From Acidobacteriota bacterium (GTDB taxonomy: Bacteria; Acidobacteriota; Blastocatellia; RBC074), in NCBI GenBank assembly GCA_016196035.1, contig JACPYM010000053.1, forward strand, positions 50,383-114,382: a stretch of 64,000 bases of DNA, read 5' to 3'. The notes under the pieces were generated by a model. The model was not told where the DNA came from, made no database searches, and saw only the letters and a list, made by a program, of their open reading frames with translations. Position 1 is the first letter of the stretch, and each line of letters starts with the position of its first letter. The position numbers and the translations under genes were made by a program. Below are positions 56,345 through 64,000 of the stretch, one piece after another.

Positions 56345-59041
56345 ATGACACGCCCAAAACTTCAGTTCATCGTGGTACTCGCCTTCTTTGGTTTGATGCT
56401 GACATATAGCGTGGTGGGTCTCTATTTGGACATCGTTCGCCCCGGCAGCGACGATGGCTGGCGGGGTTCGGGGACGAATGGCGTTTACCACATCACTGGG
56501 ACTGACGCTGATAGCCCAGCTTATGGATTGTTGCGCCAAGGGGACCGGATTCTTGCCTTTAACGGCGTGAGCGTTGCCACCGATCCCAGCGGCTTGAGCA
56601 TCGCCAGTCGCTTGCCGCCAGGGACGCGTTACACGATGACGGTGTTGCGCGACGGGCAGGAACTCACCGTCACGCTGCACACCATCCCACGCCGCCCGGC
56701 GTCGTTTCCGTGGAGCAGATTGATTCCGCCGCTGTTCTGGCTGACAGGGTTGTTCGTCTTTTTGCTCAAACCCGAAGACCGGCAGGCGCGCTTGCTGGCC
56801 CTGATGCTGGGCAGCTTCTCAGGCTTGCTTTCCGGGAACCTGAGCGTAGACAGCATACCCGGCTTGCTCGGATTAATGGTCGGACTCGCACGTATCGCCG
56901 GGCTGTGTTCAGTGCCGTTGCTTTTACACCTGTTTCTGGTTTTCCCAGCCGTCAATCCCTGGCTTGAGCGTTGGCCGAAGCTGATGCGCTGGTTGTATCT
57001 CCCCTTCTGCTTGATCGTCTTGCCAACCTTCGGCGTCGGCCGCCTGCCGGTGAAATGGAACCACTTTTTTTTCAGCTCAGGCGTGGTGCAGCGGGCAATG
57101 GAATACAAGCTGCCGCAAATCGCCATAACCTTGCTCAACATCTATTTGCTGGCGGCGCTCGTCTGCTTAATCTTGAGTTACCGCACGGCGGATATGGCAG
57201 CGCGGCGGCGTTTGCGCGTGGTGCTGGCGGGCAGTTTGCTCGGTTTCGGCAGCCTCTTGCTGATCGTGTTGATGGAAGCCACCAATACGCAGGAAAAGCT
57301 GAAAACGGTTTGGGAGTGGCTGCAAAATTCCACCTTGTTGACGTTACCGCTGGTACCGCTCAGTTTCGCTTACGCCATCGTGCGGCACCGCGTCATCCCG
57401 ATCAGTTTGCTGTTGCGGCGCGGCGCGCGTTATTTGCTGGTGTCGCGCGGTTCGGTGTTGTTGGTGATGGGCGGCTTGTGCATCCTGCTTTTCTTCCTGC
57501 TGGAAAATCTGTTCCGCTTCTGGCGCCCGGCCAATGGGCGCGCCATCGGCGTCGTGTCGGCGTTCGTCGCCATCTTTTTCTGGCGCATCACCCAACGCCT
57601 GCACGAACGGTTCATCGCGCCCGCGATTGACCGGCGCTTCTTCCGCCAGGCGTATGACTCACAGCAAATCCTGACTGAGTTGGCCGAATCGTTGCGCACG
57701 ACTACCGACATTGCGAGCCTGCTTGAATCCGTCGCTGACCGGTTGCAATCAGCGCTGCAAACAGCCAACGTCACGATCTTTCTGCGTGACGCAGCGAGCG
57801 GCGAATATCGCAACGCTTACATCTGTGAATACAGCCCCGCCACGGGCCGCGCCGTCCATTGCGCCGTGGGCAGCAAGCTGCCGTTCACGGCGGCGCGACC
57901 TGCGGAATTGACCACCACCCGCGCCGACAAAGAAAGCGACCCCAGCAGGCTGCCCCACTATGCCGCGACGCTCGCGCAACTGAATGAAACGGGCCAGCCG
58001 CTGGAACTGGATGGCGGCGAAACCGCCTTCGACCTGAACAACACCAGCGAGACCTCCGTTTTGACCGCCGCCGAACGCGCGACCTTGCTTGAGACCCAAG
58101 CGGCCTTGCTGTTGCCGCTCAAAACCAAAGACGACATGCCCGGCGTCATCGCGCTGGGTGCGCGGCTGGGCGATCTGCCGTTTTCCGGCGAAGACAAACG
58201 GCTGTTGCAATCAGTCGCGGCCTCGGCTTCGCTGGCGCTGGAAAACGCGCAACTCGTCGAACGCATGCTGGCCGATGCGCGCCGCCACCAGGAACTCGAA
58301 GCCGAAAATGAACAGCGCGCCAAAGAACTCGAAGAAGCCCGCCAGTTGCAACTCTCGATGTTGCCGCGCTCGATTCCGCAATTGCCCAACCTGGAAATCG
58401 CCGCCTTCATGCAAACGGCCACCGAGGTCGGCGGCGATTATTACGACTTTCACCTCAGCAGCGACGGCACGCTGACCATCGCCATCGGCGACGCCACCGG
58501 CCACGGCTTGAAAGCAGGCACGATGGTCACGGCGACCAAGAGCCTCTTCAACCATCTGGCCGCGCATACCGATGTCGTCACGACCATGCACGACGCCTCG
58601 CGCGCGTTGAAGCAGATGAATCTGCGTTCGCTGTTTATGGCGCTGACGCTGGTCAAGGTGCGCGGCGAACGCCTGCATTGCAGCGTGGCCGGGATGCCGC
58701 CCATCCTGATTTACCGCGCCGGCACCCAAGACATCGAAGAGCTTGCGTTGCGCGGCGCGCCGCTCGGCGGCATGACCCATTACAACTACCGCGAAGCCGA
58801 GATCGCGCTCGCCCCCAACGACGTGCTGCTGTTGATGAGCGATGGCCTGACCGAACGCTTCAATCCTGACGATGAGATGTTTGATTACGAGCGCACCAAA
58901 GCGGCCTTCATCCAACTGGCCCACGCCACGCCGCACGCTATCGCCGACGGATTATTGAAGGCCAGCGAAGTGTGGGCGCAGGGCCGTCCGCTGGACGACG
59001 ATCTGACGCTGGTGGTGTTGAAACGCAAAGCCGATCAATAA
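56345..59041 (+). CDS. membrane PP2C/SpoIIE phosphatase with PDZ and GAF domains
   Basis: An 898-residue signalling protein from ATG 56345 (a TTG lies 6 nt before it). One helix (8-28), then a PDZ domain at about 45-118 (YGLLRQGDRILAFNGVSV), then about seven helices (125-415), a GAF domain (about 450-640), a coiled coil (640-675), and a SpoIIE phosphatase domain with its metal sites (GGDYYDF, IGDATGHG, LLLMSDGLTE, DDDLTLVVL). It probably removes phosphate from an anti-sigma antagonist in response to membrane or envelope cues, as RsbU does. No rsb partners are nearby. Confidence 0.87.
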   Translation: MTRPKLQFIVVLAFFGLMLTYSVVGLYLDIVRPGSDDGWRGSGTNGVYHITGTDADSPAYGLLRQGDRILAFNGVSVATDPSGLSIASRLPPGTRYTMTVLRDGQELTVTLHTIPRRPASFPWSRLIPPLFWLTGLFVFLLKPEDRQARLLALMLGSFSGLLSGNLSVDSIPGLLGLMVGLARIAGLCSVPLLLHLFLVFPAVNPWLERWPKLMRWLYLPFCLIVLPTFGVGRLPVKWNHFFFSSGVVQRAMEYKLPQIAITLLNIYLLAALVCLILSYRTADMAARRRLRVVLAGSLLGFGSLLLIVLMEATNTQEKLKTVWEWLQNSTLLTLPLVPLSFAYAIVRHRVIPISLLLRRGARYLLVSRGSVLLVMGGLCILLFFLLENLFRFWRPANGRAIGVVSAFVAIFFWRITQRLHERFIAPAIDRRFFRQAYDSQQILTELAESLRTTTDIASLLESVADRLQSALQTANVTIFLRDAASGEYRNAYICEYSPATGRAVHCAVGSKLPFTAARPAELTTTRADKESDPSRLPHYAATLAQLNETGQPLELDGGETAFDLNNTSETSVLTAAERATLLETQAALLLPLKTKDDMPGVIALGARLGDLPFSGEDKRLLQSVAASASLALENAQLVERMLADARRHQELEAENEQRAKELEEARQLQLSMLPRSIPQLPNLEIAAFMQTATEVGGDYYDFHLSSDGTLTIAIGDATGHGLKAGTMVTATKSLFNHLAAHTDVVTTMHDASRALKQMNLRSLFMALTLVKVRGERLHCSVAGMPPILIYRAGTQDIEELALRGAPLGGMTHYNYREAEIALAPNDVLLLMSDGLTERFNPDDEMFDYERTKAAFIQLAHATPHAIADGLLKASEVWAQGRPLDDDLTLVVLKRKADQ

Positions 59042-59048
59042 CCTGGGT

Positions 59049-59226
59049 ACGCACCGCGGCTTTGCACAAACCGTCCTGAAAAAGGCGGGCGATTTGTGCG
59101 AATGAAATTTCTGCACAAATCGCTGACCCGTATCACAATGCAAAACAAGAGGGCCAAGCTAACCGATTTGTGCAATTCCAATTCGATTTATGCAAATTGA
59201 GCGGTTTGTGCAAAGCCACGCACCGC
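59049..59226. mobile_element. 160-bp MITE with 16-bp terminal inverted repeats and 9-bp target duplication
   Basis: GGCTTTGCACAAACCG at 59058-59073 is the exact reverse complement of 59202-59217. The flanks ACGCACCGC (59049-59057 and 59218-59226) are identical 9-bp direct repeats. Removing the element and one flank restores an intact arm of the palindrome at 59218-59325, proof of insertion into it. The interior repeats the word GATTTGTGC/GCACAAATC several times on both strands, probably transposase-binding sites. There is no coding capacity. Confidence 0.85.
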
Positions 59227-59325
59227 TTCCAGCGTGCGGGCTTGGTAGGCGACAGAACAAGCCGGAGGGCTACCTTTCAGCCTTCATCTATCTTACGCCA
59301 AGCCCGCACGCTGGAAGCGGTGCGT
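59218..59325. repeat. long palindrome split by the MITE (28-nt intact arms)
   Basis: Arms 59218-59245 and 59298-59325 are exact reverse complements. Counting the part displaced by the MITE (59041-59057), the arms were at least 36 nt, each beginning ACCTGGGTACGCACCGC. The word is shared with the outer arms of the palindrome at 17657-17928, so the two are members of one dispersed family. Confidence 0.85.
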
Positions 59326-59585
59326 ACCCAGGTTGCGCAACCCCCTTGCAAGTCAAGAAATCGCTTGACCATTTCCAACAGACAACGAGCCGCTCCTCGC
59401 AACAAACTTCCCCACCCCATTCCTTTTGCTGCGCAGCTTTCCCCAATCCCGCCTTTACCAGGCAAGCACGTTGGGGAATTCCTCGCCCCACGCTGTTGGC
59501 ATCTGGGTTGCACTGAACGGGCAGGATTTCACTGCGGTGCCCGCTCATCGCCGATCAACTTCTCGAAGACCCAAGGAGGAATCGT

Positions 59586-60029
59586 ATGCTGCGTAGAATG
59601 CTGACCCTCGCGCTGCTTGGTGGAGCGGCGCTGCTGCTCTTCTCTGCCCTGCCCACGGCCGGCCCCGCGCTGGCCGAACAAGGCGCCAAACCCGCCGCCA
59701 GGAAAAAGAGCGGTTCGGCTGTCGAAGGGCAAAAGCTGTTTATGAAATACTGCGCGTCCTGCCACGGCCAGGACGCCAAAGGCCACGGCCCCGTCGCGCC
59801 CAGCCTGAAAAAACAACCCGCCGACCTCACGCACATCGCGCTGGAGGATGGCAAATTCCCCAGCTACCGCGTCGAACAAACCATCGCGGGCGAACAGATG
59901 ACCGATGTGCATGGCACGCGCGAAATGCCCGTCTGGGGCAGCATCCTGCGACGCAAGGGCGGCGAAGGGTTGATGAAGCTGGAGATTTATAACCTGACGC
60001 GCTATCTCGAAACGATTCAGCAAAAGTAA
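59586..60029 (+). CDS. small c-type cytochrome
   Basis: A 147-residue class I cytochrome with a signal peptide (LTLALLGGAALLLFSALPTAG), one haem motif CASCHG near residue 57, and the Met ligand probably in TREMPVWG. It carries electrons in the periplasm, as in nitrite/oxygen-type or quinol-oxidising chains; no partner gene is adjacent. A strong AAGGAGG precedes the ATG at 59586. Confidence 0.87.
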   Translation: MLRRMLTLALLGGAALLLFSALPTAGPALAEQGAKPAARKKSGSAVEGQKLFMKYCASCHGQDAKGHGPVAPSLKKQPADLTHIALEDGKFPSYRVEQTIAGEQMTDVHGTREMPVWGSILRRKGGEGLMKLEIYNLTRYLETIQQK

Positions 60030-60079
60030 AGGGATTCAAAGCTGATCCAGCCTGCGCGTGAAACCATTTTAGGGCTTAC

Positions 60080-60161
60080 GCAAAAGAGCATGGAGTTCAG
60101 GCTTCGGCCTGTGTTCGTTCTTTCCAACACAGGCCGAAGCCTGAACTCCATGCTCTTTTGC
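60080..60161. repeat. 36-nt perfect palindrome with 10-nt loop
   Basis: Arms 60080-60115 and 60126-60161 are exact reverse complements. Each arm holds a CAGGC-TTCG-GCCTG hairpin with a stable UUCG loop. It lies between convergent genes (cytochrome and Tricorn protease), where a two-way terminator role is plausible. Confidence 0.88.
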
Positions 60162-60238
60162 AACTGCCTTACCCAACAGCCAGAAAGTTTCCAGCGATTC
60201 TTCGCGGTCTCTTCATGTGGCTTCGTGGGCAATTCCGT

Positions 60239-63200
60239 CTAGTTCCCCGAGCCGTTCCCAGCCGCAGGCAAGGCCTGCTTATGGTAATTCGGGAACGCCG
60301 GATGCACCGGGCGTTTGACCGGATTCTTCTTCAACGCTTCAAGCGCCAGTTGCACAGCTTTTTCAAGCTGTACGTCCACGCCTTTGCGCCAGGCGGCGGG
60401 GTCTAGGTCAATGTCCACGTCGGGTTCGGTGCCGTGGTTCTCGACTTCCCATTGGCCTTCGGGCGTATAAAACCCGAAGTGCGGCGCGGTGACATAACCG
60501 CCATCCACCAACGTGGGATAGCCGCCGACGCCGACCAGGCCGCCCCAAGTGCGTTTGCCGATGACCGGGCCGATCTTTTTGCGTTTGAACATCCAGGGCA
60601 ACAGGTCGCCGCCCGAACCGGAGTATTCATTCGCGAGCATCACTTTCGGCCCCGGCATGACGCCAAACGGAGTGGTCGCTTCCATGCCTTCGCGCACGGC
60701 CCAATAGCTCATCACGGGCTTGGCGAGATGATCCACGATGTAATCAGCCGCGCTGCCGCCGCTGTTGAAACGTTCGTCAATCACCGCGCCCTCTTTGTCG
60801 AGTTGCGCGAAGTAGTAACGATTGAAATTCGTAAAGCCGCCCTGCGCCGTGTCGGGCAGATAAACATAAGCCAGCTTGACGCCGGAGAGGTCAGTCACCT
60901 TGCGGCGATTGGCTTCGATCCAATCGTAGTTGCGCAACGCGCCTTCGCTGCCAACGGGGACAACGGTGACGTCACGCGCGCCGGTGCCGTCGGGGTTGGG
61001 GCCGACTTTGATGACGACCTGTTTGCCGGACGTGCCTTCGAACCATTGGTAGATGTTGTCTGTCGCGATCAGATTGCGGCCTTTGACGGCCAGCAGGTAT
61101 TCGCCCGCGACGACGTTGATGCCCGGTTGCGTGAGCGGCGCGCGCAATTGCGGGTTCCAGTTCTCGCCGTTGTAAACCTTGGCGATGCGATAGCGGCCGT
61201 TTTCGAGTTTGTAATCCGCGCCCAGCAAGCCGCCCGGCACGAAGCTGGGATTGGGAATATCGCCCGGCGCTTGCACGCGCAAGTGGCCGACCGACATCTC
61301 GCCGTACATTTCCTGGAACAGATAGTTCAAGTCGTTGCGATGACCTAGGCCGCTCAGGTAAGGCTCGTATTTCTTGACCGTCGCGGCCAAATCCATGCCG
61401 TGCAGATTGGGGTCGTAAAAGAAGTCGCGTTCGATGCGGGCGACCTCTTTGTACATCTGATTCCACTCGGCCTGGGGATCAACGTGGACTTCCATGTCTT
61501 CGAGCTTGATGCGCCCGTCGCCCGGTTTGGGCGGCGCGGCGGCAGCGGTGATGAACATGGATTGGCCCTGGCGATAGAGCACCTTTTCGCCATTGGCCGA
61601 AACGATGAAGCCCTGCGCGGCATCGAGGAACTTATCGAGTTTGCGCTTTTCCAGATCGAACTTGTGCACCGTCATGCCGAACGGTTGGCCTGGCGCGGGC
61701 GGGCCTGTGGGCATTTCAACGACGAACAGCGTGTTGGCTTTGCCCACGGCGAGGTCAGCGTAATTGCGCGCCGGAATCGGCAACGCAATGATGCGCTGGC
61801 CGATGCCGTCGAAATCAATTTTGACTGGATCAGGCTCTTTCTTGGCACCCGGTTTTGCAGCGCCATTCGCGGCCACGTCGGCTTTCTTTTCGCCTTCCGC
61901 CGGTTTGTCAGCGGGTTTGGCGTCATCCTTTTTCTCGGCAGGCTTCGGCTCGTCTTTCTTCTCGTCAGCAACTTTCTCTTCATCGCTTTCAGGCGCGAGC
62001 GGCGAAGGGTCAGTCTTCTTCAACACCGCAGCATAGATGCTGCGCGTTGAACGGATCTGAGAACCTGACATATCCAGCCCGCCGTTGGTTGGGCCGATGT
62101 CGGTGCTGGCCGTGAAGTAAAGATACTTGCCGCTCTTGTCGAAGCGCGCCGAGAGCGCATCGCTCATGCCGTCGGTGACTTGCGAAATCTTCTGGTCATC
62201 CAGCGCATAGACGAACACGGTATGCGTCCACGATTTGATCATCTTCGTATACGCAATCCATTTGCTGTCGGGCGACCAGTCGGGATCAATGTTGCCCGCG
62301 TCCGACAGCGATTGATCCACTTTGACAGGCTGGCCTTTCTCGATGTCTACGTACCAAAGATTGAGCCGTTTGTCGGTGAACGCGATCTTCTTGCTGTCGG
62401 GCGACCAGCGCGGCGAGTAGTAAAACGTGGGTTCGAGTTTGATCTTTTTGATGTCGCCCACGCCGCCCCCACCTTTTTGATCGCGCAGGTGCAATTCATA
62501 TTCGCCGGATTCGTCCGAAAAATAGGCAATCCATTTGCCGTCCGGCGACCAGGCCGGATCGCGTTCGGCGGACGCGGGCGCATTGGTCAGATTGCGGGCA
62601 TCGCCTTTTTCGGCGGGCACGGTCAGGATTTCGCCGCGCGCTTCAAACACCGCGCGGGCACCGGTCGGTGATAGCGCTGCGTTGGCAATGCGTGGCGCGA
62701 CCTTTTCATACTTGGCGCGCACACCCGGCAGATCGCCGTTGAGCGTGATGTTCACCGGCTTCGACTTGTTTGATTTCAGATCGAAGATATTGAGCGCGCC
62801 GAACTGCTCATACACGATGGCGTCGTTGCCGGTGCCGAGCGCCGCAGACTTGATGTCCAGCCCGCTGTTCGGCAAAGCCAGCGCGACCCGCTTGGTTTTC
62901 AAATCGTAGTTGAACAACGTCACTGGCCCATTGCGGTCGGACAGGAAATAGACTTTGCCGGCATTCTCGCCCGCTGGCCACATCGCGTTGAAGTCATTGG
63001 AATCGGTGCGCGGGATGCGTTCGACGCTGGAATCGCTGAGATTGGCAATCCAGATGGGCGTCGCCATGCCGCCGCGATAGCGCTTCCACATCGCAAAGGC
63101 GCGCTGGATCGGTTCGTAGGCCAGCCGCGAACCATCCGGCGAATAGGCCCCCGCGTGCGCCATCGGCAACGGAACCTCCTGCGGCAACCCGCCATCCAGC

Positions 63201-63622
63201 GCCAGCGTGAAGAGCTTTTCGTAGCGCCGCGATACGCTGGTGCGGCCCGATACGAACAGCACGCTCTTGCCATCCGGCGTCCAACCCGCCACGCGGTCTG
63301 CATCGGGGTGATAGGTCAGCCGCTGCGGCACGCCGCCGGTCGCGGGGATGAGGTATACATCCACGTTGCCGTCGTATTGCCCGGTGAAGGCGACCTTCGT
63401 TCCATCGGGCGAAAAGAGCGGATCAAACTCCGCGCCGACACCCGTGGTCAGGCGTGACGCTTCGCCGCCGTCACGATTGACGATCCAGAGATCACCCGCA
63501 TAAACAAAGACGATCTGCGTCTTGTTCATCGTCGGGTTGCGCAACAGCAATTTGCCCGTTTGCGGCCAAACGGTTGTGCTGGCGAGTAGTGTGAGTGTCA
63601 GGGTCAAAAGGAGTTTCTTCAT
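60239..63622 (-). CDS. secreted Tricorn-like protease (S41 family)
   Basis: A 1127-residue protein. The ATG at 63622 with a GAGAGGA site and a signal peptide (LLLTLTLTLLASTTVWPQ) is preferred over the longer frame from 63718. It has a TolB/Tricorn beta-propeller half (SPDGTKVAFTGQYDGNVDVY), a Lys/Glu/Pro-rich insert near 560-620, a PDZ-like domain (VVAGEYLLAVKG), and the S41 protease core with ANEYSGSGGDLLPW (Ser) and FNSGGSAADY. It should degrade peptides in the periplasm. Confidence 0.88.
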   Translation of the reverse strand: MKKLLLTLTLTLLASTTVWPQTGKLLLRNPTMNKTQIVFVYAGDLWIVNRDGGEASRLTTGVGAEFDPLFSPDGTKVAFTGQYDGNVDVYLIPATGGVPQRLTYHPDADRVAGWTPDGKSVLFVSGRTSVSRRYEKLFTLALDGGLPQEVPLPMAHAGAYSPDGSRLAYEPIQRAFAMWKRYRGGMATPIWIANLSDSSVERIPRTDSNDFNAMWPAGENAGKVYFLSDRNGPVTLFNYDLKTKRVALALPNSGLDIKSAALGTGNDAIVYEQFGALNIFDLKSNKSKPVNITLNGDLPGVRAKYEKVAPRIANAALSPTGARAVFEARGEILTVPAEKGDARNLTNAPASAERDPAWSPDGKWIAYFSDESGEYELHLRDQKGGGGVGDIKKIKLEPTFYYSPRWSPDSKKIAFTDKRLNLWYVDIEKGQPVKVDQSLSDAGNIDPDWSPDSKWIAYTKMIKSWTHTVFVYALDDQKISQVTDGMSDALSARFDKSGKYLYFTASTDIGPTNGGLDMSGSQIRSTRSIYAAVLKKTDPSPLAPESDEEKVADEKKDEPKPAEKKDDAKPADKPAEGEKKADVAANGAAKPGAKKEPDPVKIDFDGIGQRIIALPIPARNYADLAVGKANTLFVVEMPTGPPAPGQPFGMTVHKFDLEKRKLDKFLDAAQGFIVSANGEKVLYRQGQSMFITAAAAPPKPGDGRIKLEDMEVHVDPQAEWNQMYKEVARIERDFFYDPNLHGMDLAATVKKYEPYLSGLGHRNDLNYLFQEMYGEMSVGHLRVQAPGDIPNPSFVPGGLLGADYKLENGRYRIAKVYNGENWNPQLRAPLTQPGINVVAGEYLLAVKGRNLIATDNIYQWFEGTSGKQVVIKVGPNPDGTGARDVTVVPVGSEGALRNYDWIEANRRKVTDLSGVKLAYVYLPDTAQGGFTNFNRYYFAQLDKEGAVIDERFNSGGSAADYIVDHLAKPVMSYWAVREGMEATTPFGVMPGPKVMLANEYSGSGGDLLPWMFKRKKIGPVIGKRTWGGLVGVGGYPTLVDGGYVTAPHFGFYTPEGQWEVENHGTEPDVDIDLDPAAWRKGVDVQLEKAVQLALEALKKNPVKRPVHPAFPNYHKQALPAAGNGSGN

Positions 63623-63674
63623 TGCATTCCTCTCTTCTTCCAAAAGTTCGTCAACAAACGCATATCCCGGCGCA

Positions 63675-63908
63675 TCATTTCGTCCAATCTTCAATGACGA
63701 GTCCGGGAACGCGCTCAAAATCCACCATGTTACGAGTCACTAAAATGCCATTGACTGAAAGCGTGATGGCGGCGATGGAAAGGTCATTCGTTTTGACGCG
63801 CACTTTTTGAGCGCGCAATTGGTTGAATATCGTGGCCGCGACATCATCGAACGGCAGACAAATCATGCCACGATAAAAATTGCTGATCCCACTGGATTTT
63901 GTGGGTAA
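63675..63908 (-). pseudogene. VapC-type PIN toxin, frameshifted and 5'-truncated
   Basis: The C-terminal half of a VapC PIN domain is clear: LPFDDVAATIFNQLRAQ, TNDLSIAA (acidic residue), LVTRNMVDFERVPGL. Upstream, another frame reads MTELTHKIQWDQQF and joins it if one T is dropped from a T5 run (about 63880). The N-terminal Asp and beta-strand are not seen. No VapB antitoxin is present in view. It lies 52 bp upstream of the Tricorn gene on the same strand. Confidence 0.5.
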
Positions 63909-64000
63909 GCTCGGTCATTGAAAAAGAAACGGATGATTGCGTTGTAGCGGGTTATCCTTTTGGGTGACGAAACTCGAAAGGAGTCCCAAGCGCAACCATC

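Noticed and set aside
55301..56680. 459-codon open frame antisense to the amidase
   Set aside because: The amidase triad is intact on the other strand; the antisense frame crosses two real genes and has a biased composition.

Overview
The window looks like a chromosomal segment of an Acidobacteriota bacterium, most likely class Blastocatellia. This is inferred from gene content and style: roughly 55-60% GC, many secreted multidomain proteins, a Tricorn-type protease, a di-haem peroxidase fused to a beta-helix, isoquinoline-oxidoreductase-type molybdenum hydroxylases, and a DUF305/LVIVD pair. No rRNA, tRNA, CRISPR array, prophage or full insertion sequence was found.

Layout. 1-11.2 kb holds large secreted proteins: an NHL-repeat protein cut by the window edge, a UDP-sugar epimerase, a 1.4-kaa gingipain-like (C25) protease with DUF11 domains, and a metzincin with fibronectin-III repeats. 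11.2-25.3 kb is mostly housekeeping: a PIG-L deacetylase coupled to an RlmI-type methyltransferase, P450 coupled to AlkA-type glycosylase, a YacP-like NYN protein, a class A penicillin-binding protein, a Uma2 protein, a microbial PARG-like protein, a MauG-like peroxidase/beta-helix fusion and a membrane protein.

25.4-54.1 kb is an accessory, redox-rich block, mostly on the + strand. It has two AraC regulator/aldo-keto reductase modules, two further aldo-keto reductases, a cupin-CMD fusion, a type B carboxylesterase, alpha/beta hydrolases, an OprB-like porin, and two copies of a molybdopterin-binding hydroxylase subunit around a single [2Fe-2S] subunit and a PQQ-type beta-propeller. An amidohydrolase, a DUF6178 protein, a methyltransferase, the DUF305/LVIVD pair, a cupin and a zinc alcohol dehydrogenase follow. 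Genes often overlap as ATGA, so translational coupling is common. The block carries scars: an MFS transporter with an in-frame internal deletion, and three gene-end fragments matching neighbouring genes (35319-35384, 48933-48965, 54100-54132). It seems to have grown by duplication and horizontal gain, then partly decayed.

54.6-64 kb holds an amidase, a PDZ/7TM/GAF/SpoIIE phosphatase, a small cytochrome c, a Tricorn-like protease and a frameshifted VapC-type PIN remnant.

The most unusual structure is between the genes. At least eight intergenic sites hold long, near-perfect inverted repeats (arms 21-48 nt), each with a different word and several with arms that are themselves hairpins; some are nested. 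Into one of them a 160-bp miniature inverted-repeat transposable element has inserted, with 16-bp terminal inverted repeats and a perfect 9-bp target duplication. A diverged 115-bp relative with an 8/9 duplication lies directly before the metzincin gene.
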